35,509 nucleotides of DNA from positions 1 to 35,509 of the forward strand of contig DFXX01000065.1 of the NCBI GenBank assembly GCA_002381765.1. Reading direction: 5' to 3'. A program made the translations under genes and the position numbers. The stretch's first letter is position 1; every line of letters begins with the position of its first letter. The stretch is from Bacteriovoracaceae bacterium UBA4097 (GTDB lineage Bacteria > Bdellovibrionota > Bacteriovoracia > Bacteriovoracales > Bacteriovoracaceae). Below the pieces are notes generated by a model, which ran no database searches, was not told the DNA's origin, and saw nothing but the letters and a program-made list of their open reading frames with translations. Of this stretch, positions 32,206 through 35,509 are shown in pieces.

Positions 32206-33519
32206 TTAAGAGCCTGCTATCGAAAGATCATTAAAAATAAGGGGAATTGAGAAGAAAGATCTATCCGTAGAAGAATGAAGCTCTGATCCAGTAACTTCAA
32301 CATTTTTTAGCATATTGAAGAAGTTCCCATTAAGGGTTACTCCGCCGAATGCCATCTTCTTCTCTCCACCTTCCCAAAGATAGCCCTTAACGGGTAATGA
32401 GAAATCACCTGTTATGCTGTTGGTACCAGCATGAAGACCATCCATTTGAATGATTTCCAGATACTTAGGAGGAGCAGGACGAACATTCTTTCCACTGATC
32501 AATAGAACTGTTCCACCAATATTAAGTGAACTTTGAGGGCCACGTGAAGCATGACCTGTGTTAGGTGTTTTTAAGGCATTTGCCGTTATGGAGTTATGAT
32601 AAAAAGTCTGAAGGACTCCCTCTTTAACCAGCTTGAGCGGCTTTCTTTCAACTCCTTCAGAATCGAATTTACTTATTCTAAAAGCCTTCTCAAATAGGGG
32701 ATGATCTTCGATGGTAAGGTCACTACTTGTAACGACTTCACCTAGTTTATTTGCCCAAGGATTGATTTTATCCATAGCGGCTTTTGCAGAATAGATTGAG
32801 GAAAAAACATCCATAAGATCCTTGAAGGAATCTTCGGTAAATCTCACTTGATACTTACCAGTTGGAATTGTCTTCTCCTTTAACATTTCCTGAGCATGAT
32901 AGAGAGAATTTTTGATGACGTACTCCCAATCCAGATCTTGAAATCGATGGGCCAGGGATAAGTCATAATACATGGACTTTTTCCCAGCTTCTCCTAAAAG
33001 GGCCGAGGTCCACGCCTGATAGGATTGATCTTGATATTTTCCATAACGACCACGAGAACTCATATAATATGAAACAAATTCATTTTCAGCATAACCATTA
33101 TAGGGAACGGCTTCTACCCGACTGTCGCGTTTTTTAACTTCACTCTCAAGTCTTATGACTTGCTTGGTCTTCTCGGCAATATCGACTGCTTTCTCATCAT
33201 AGGTGATGACATCATTGACTTCGCCACTGAGGTCCAGGATTTTCTCATATGCACTAGGCTCATTGGTATCGGCATTCTCTAAGGCCTGACTCACCATAAG
33301 TGCTAACGATTCCTCATCCAGAGACTCAGTATAAGAAATTCCCACCTTATGGTCTTTAATAAGTCTAATTCCTAAAATTTGAGAGCTCGAAACTTTGTAT
33401 TCAGATATCGCTTCCCCTTGAGCACTTAGCTTTAAGCTTTTCGAAGTGCTTAAAATGAGATCGGCCTCTGCCTTATGATCGGTAACTTGATTGAGAATTT
33501 TTTCCATTAAATTTTTCAT
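32206..33519 (-). CDS. pmbA: TldD/PmbA family protein, PmbA (TldE) subunit
   Basis: 437 residues. The partner of TldD in the heterodimeric metalloprotease that processes unfolded or peptide substrates; this subunit lacks the HExxxH metal motif and is non-catalytic in the E. coli complex. Typical segments: 'G-I-R-L-I-K-D-H-K-V-G-I-S-Y-T', 'N-P-W-A-N-K-L-G-E', 'S-I-T-G-D-F-S-L-P-V-K-G-Y-L'. The start overlaps the tldD stop by four bases (ATGA) with GGGAGG upstream, so the pair is translationally coupled. Confidence 0.9.
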   Translation of the reverse strand: MKNLMEKILNQVTDHKAEADLILSTSKSLKLSAQGEAISEYKVSSSQILGIRLIKDHKVGISYTESLDEESLALMVSQALENADTNEPSAYEKILDLSGEVNDVITYDEKAVDIAEKTKQVIRLESEVKKRDSRVEAVPYNGYAENEFVSYYMSSRGRYGKYQDQSYQAWTSALLGEAGKKSMYYDLSLAHRFQDLDWEYVIKNSLYHAQEMLKEKTIPTGKYQVRFTEDSFKDLMDVFSSIYSAKAAMDKINPWANKLGEVVTSSDLTIEDHPLFEKAFRISKFDSEGVERKPLKLVKEGVLQTFYHNSITANALKTPNTGHASRGPQSSLNIGGTVLLISGKNVRPAPPKYLEIIQMDGLHAGTNSITGDFSLPVKGYLWEGGEKKMAFGGVTLNGNFFNMLKNVEVTGSELHSSTDRSFFSIPLIFNDLSIAGS

Positions 33520-34895
33520 GCCTGACCTCCCACAAGAATTTCATCTACCTTAATAGGAGGCTGACCTACCGTTGTGGGAATACTTCCACTCACAGAGCCA
33601 CACATTCCTGCCATTAATCCCAGATCACTTCCCACCATTGAGATTTTAGACATAATATCTGCACCAGAACCAATCAGAGTTGCTCCTTTTACAGGAGTAG
33701 AGATCTTTCCGTTTTTTATGAGATAAGCCTCTTGCACAGCAAAGTTAAACTCACCAGTTCCAGGATTAACTGATCCTCCTCCCATGGAGCGAGCATAAAG
33801 ACCATTCTCAACACTTCCAATGATCTCATTTAAATGATGGGGCCCCCTTTCGATAAAGGTATTTCTCATGCGGGAAGCTGGAGCGAATTTATAAGACTGA
33901 CGGCGAGCAGATCCCGTGCGCTTATGGCCGGTTTTAATTTCTCCCAAGCGGTCAGAAATAAAATTTTTAAGCACTCCATTTTCAATCAGATTCGTTCTCT
34001 GCGTTGGCATGCCCTCATCATCGATAGAAAGTGATCCCCACTCTCCCCCAAGTGTTCCATCATCTACGGCATTTAAAGCAGTATGAGCGATCTTCTCACC
34101 CATCTTGTCCCAGAAGACACTGGCCTTTTTTTCAACCGAAGTTGTCTCAAGCAAATGACCACAGGCCTCATGGAAAATGACTCCACCAAACCCCTTATCA
34201 ATAACGACTGGCATATTACCTGCTGGACAAGGGGAAGCATGAAGAGCTGTCGTGGCCTTCTTTAACATATCTTCGCAGATCTCTTCGGTTTGCAGAGATT
34301 CCATAAACTCCCACCCACCACGGGCACCCGGACCATAGTAGGCATCGGACTGAAGATCTCCATCTTTCATCACTACCTGGTGGGCCAGGCGTATATACGG
34401 TCTATGTTCAGTCGCATAGAGCCCTTCCGAGTTATAGACTTCGATGGATTGCTTTCGATTAATATAATTCAGAATAACCTGGGAGACTTTAGGATCGACT
34501 CTCAAACGTCGATCAATTTTACTCATGAAAGAGAGTTTATACTTTGCATCCACTTCCCGATCGGCAACAGAAGCAATCGCAGGATACTTTTGCTGTTCAA
34601 AATTTATCGTCTCGGCTCTTCTGCTTTTACCAATGCGAGCACCCAGCAGCCTCGTAATACGAAGAAGCTCTTCTCTGTCTTGCAAATTAGTATAACCATA
34701 AAGGGCCTGATCCCCATGAATCAGACGAATTCCAATGCCAAAGATAGTTCCTGTCTGTTTATCTTCGGTCTTAGAATTTTTATAACGAATGGTTTCATTA
34801 TGGGTGCGTTCAATAAAGACATCGACAAAATCTGCTCCAAGGGAGAGGCCCTCAAAGATGATGTCCTGGGCCGTTTGAGAATTTAATAATTGCAT
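33516..34895 (-). CDS. tldD: Metalloprotease TldD
   Basis: 459 residues. The catalytic motif H-E-A-C-G-H (HExxxH) is at about residues 242-247, and the zinc-ligand Cys region appears as 'M-A-G-M-C-G-S-V-S-G-S-I-P' near the C-terminus, followed by 'V-G-Q-P-P-I'. The enzyme forms a heterodimer with PmbA/TldE and degrades unfolded peptides; in other bacteria it matures microcin B17 and takes part in antitoxin CcdA turnover. It is the first gene of the tldD-pmbA operon, with an AGGAG site. No peptide-toxin or RiPP genes are adjacent, so a general role is assumed. Confidence 0.93.
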   Translation of the reverse strand: MQLLNSQTAQDIIFEGLSLGADFVDVFIERTHNETIRYKNSKTEDKQTGTIFGIGIRLIHGDQALYGYTNLQDREELLRITRLLGARIGKSRRAETINFEQQKYPAIASVADREVDAKYKLSFMSKIDRRLRVDPKVSQVILNYINRKQSIEVYNSEGLYATEHRPYIRLAHQVVMKDGDLQSDAYYGPGARGGWEFMESLQTEEICEDMLKKATTALHASPCPAGNMPVVIDKGFGGVIFHEACGHLLETTSVEKKASVFWDKMGEKIAHTALNAVDDGTLGGEWGSLSIDDEGMPTQRTNLIENGVLKNFISDRLGEIKTGHKRTGSARRQSYKFAPASRMRNTFIERGPHHLNEIIGSVENGLYARSMGGGSVNPGTGEFNFAVQEAYLIKNGKISTPVKGATLIGSGADIMSKISMVGSDLGLMAGMCGSVSGSIPTTVGQPPIKVDEILVGGQA

Positions 34896-35064
34896 GTCTA
34901 CTCCTGTAAAAGGGCATTATATAAGAGAAATTATGCTCTGGTCAGCTGAGTTCACTGGAGCAAAAGAGTTGGTTTTAACACGAGAACTCCCCCAATCTTA
35001 ATGCCTCTTTAGTAGACAGTAAAAGTTCAATTTTGAATGATACTCCCCATCCTAAGGAGGGGTC

Positions 35065-35509
35065 ATGCAAAAAGCATTCGTTCTATTTCCCTTGGCCATG
35101 CTAATTACGACTTCATGCGGGAAAGCGCCGCCAACACCAAAGTTTTTTGAATCCGAAGAGGAAGAAAAGATTCTTCCTCCTGACGGCTCAAATATCGATG
35201 GTCTCTACATGGCGAAGTTCACTACTTTAAATCCGCACATCAATGGGACACTCTTGGGTTCGGCCACCATCCAAAGAAAGCAAGATGAATTTTTTGCTTA
35301 TGTAAGACTTTTTTCGGGTGGCCCCCATGTATGGCACCAGCAGCATGTTTATACAGGTAAAAGATGTCCGACCCTTCAAGATGATCTCAATGGAGATGGC
35401 TTTATCGACAGTGAGGAAGGACAGAAAGTTTGGGGTGATATCATTATTCCACTGGATGCAAACATTAACTCCCAGTTAAAAGGCAATAATATTTATCCCG
35501 TTGCCGATG
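35065..35509 (+). CDS. EF-hand lipoprotein paralogue, truncated by the window end
   Basis: The first 148 codons are visible, open to the edge. Signal peptide with lipobox-like T-T-S-C (Cys 18), short acidic linker, then a domain nearly colinear with residues 50-150 of the lipoprotein at 21963: 'D-G-S-N-I-D-G-L-Y-M-A-K-F', 'A-Y-V-R-L-F-S-G-G-P', 'Y-T-G-K-R-C-P-T', and an exact EF-hand loop D-L-N-G-D-G-F-I-D-S-E-E (107-118). The linker lacks the Ser run of the other copy. A strong AAGGAGG site precedes the ATG, inside a possible small hairpin (CCCC...GGGG, 35047-35064) that might limit access to it. The family is not one I recognise. Confidence 0.8.
   Translation, partial: MQKAFVLFPLAMLITTSCGKAPPTPKFFESEEEEKILPPDGSNIDGLYMAKFTTLNPHINGTLLGSATIQRKQDEFFAYVRLFSGGPHVWHQQHVYTGKRCPTLQDDLNGDGFIDSEEGQKVWGDIIIPLDANINSQLKGNNIYPVAD

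Noticed and set aside
1..35509. Recent horizontal transfer or mobile elements
   Set aside because: No transposase, integrase, terminal repeats, tRNA junction or abrupt base-composition shift was seen.

Overview
The window looks like a chromosomal segment of a Gram-negative predatory-type bacterium of the Bdellovibrionota, most likely the Bacteriovoracales (Bacteriovorax/Peredibacter/Halobacteriovorax-like). The evidence is moderately low GC (about 40-43% by eye), a TamA/TamB outer-membrane assembly pair, many lipobox lipoproteins, several exported hydrolases, and a very compact layout of short operons on both strands. This placement is inference; there is no rRNA or other phylogenetic marker here. 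I found no tRNA, rRNA, CRISPR array, insertion sequence, phage or plasmid genes.

Layout. 1-2201: cytochrome bd-type quinol oxidase operon cydA (5'-truncated by the window edge) and cydB. 2210-2997 (minus): BON-domain protein plus thpR-like RNA 2',3'-cyclic phosphodiesterase. 2998-3398: gene-free. 3399-4052: lipoprotein with a metzincin-type zinc motif (copy A). 4151-5372: YqcI/YcgG (GntA-type) heme protein overlapping a DUF1989 protein, a possible guanidino-nitrogen module. 5374-6664 (minus): RRM protein and a lipid-anchored methyltransferase-fold protein. 6760-9900: MFS exporter and small exported proteins. 10023-11870: FtsH. 11818-13869 (minus): phosphoribosyltransferase with a small Rho_N-like protein, a Cys-rich secreted peptide, and metzincin-like lipoprotein copy B. 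14088-17607: rhomboid protease, small secreted protein, ClC chloride transporter, DoxX, YaiI. 17597-20533: formaldehyde detoxification genes frmA-fghA with a divergent LysR regulator. 20567-26005: a run of exported proteins (small secreted protein, protein-glutaminase-like deamidase, EF-hand lipoprotein, and a subtilase with an EF-hand pair inserted in its catalytic domain). 26002-28290: methyltransferase-fold protein, two Cys-containing secreted proteins, DUF523/TudS. 28338-32065 (minus): tamB and tamA. 32206-34895 (minus): pmbA/tldE and tldD. 35065-end: truncated paralogue of the EF-hand lipoprotein.

How the genes work together. Three themes recur. (1) Envelope biogenesis and quality control: TamAB, FtsH, rhomboid, lipoproteins. 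(2) Exported enzymes that could act on proteins outside the cytoplasm, including prey proteins: subtilase, protein deamidase, and two metzincin-motif lipoproteins. (3) Detoxification and respiration: bd oxidase, glutathione-dependent formaldehyde oxidation, TudS-like protein. The least described items are two paralogous lipoprotein families, each present twice: HExxHxxGxxH proteins at 3399 and 13132 that share an 18/20-base upstream motif, and EF-hand 'SNIDG-YMAKF' proteins at 21963 and 35065. Next in interest are the 21090-26005 secreted-protein block and the GntA-DUF1989 pair. Eight of the ten convergent gene pairs are separated by 8 bases or less or overlap at their 3' ends.
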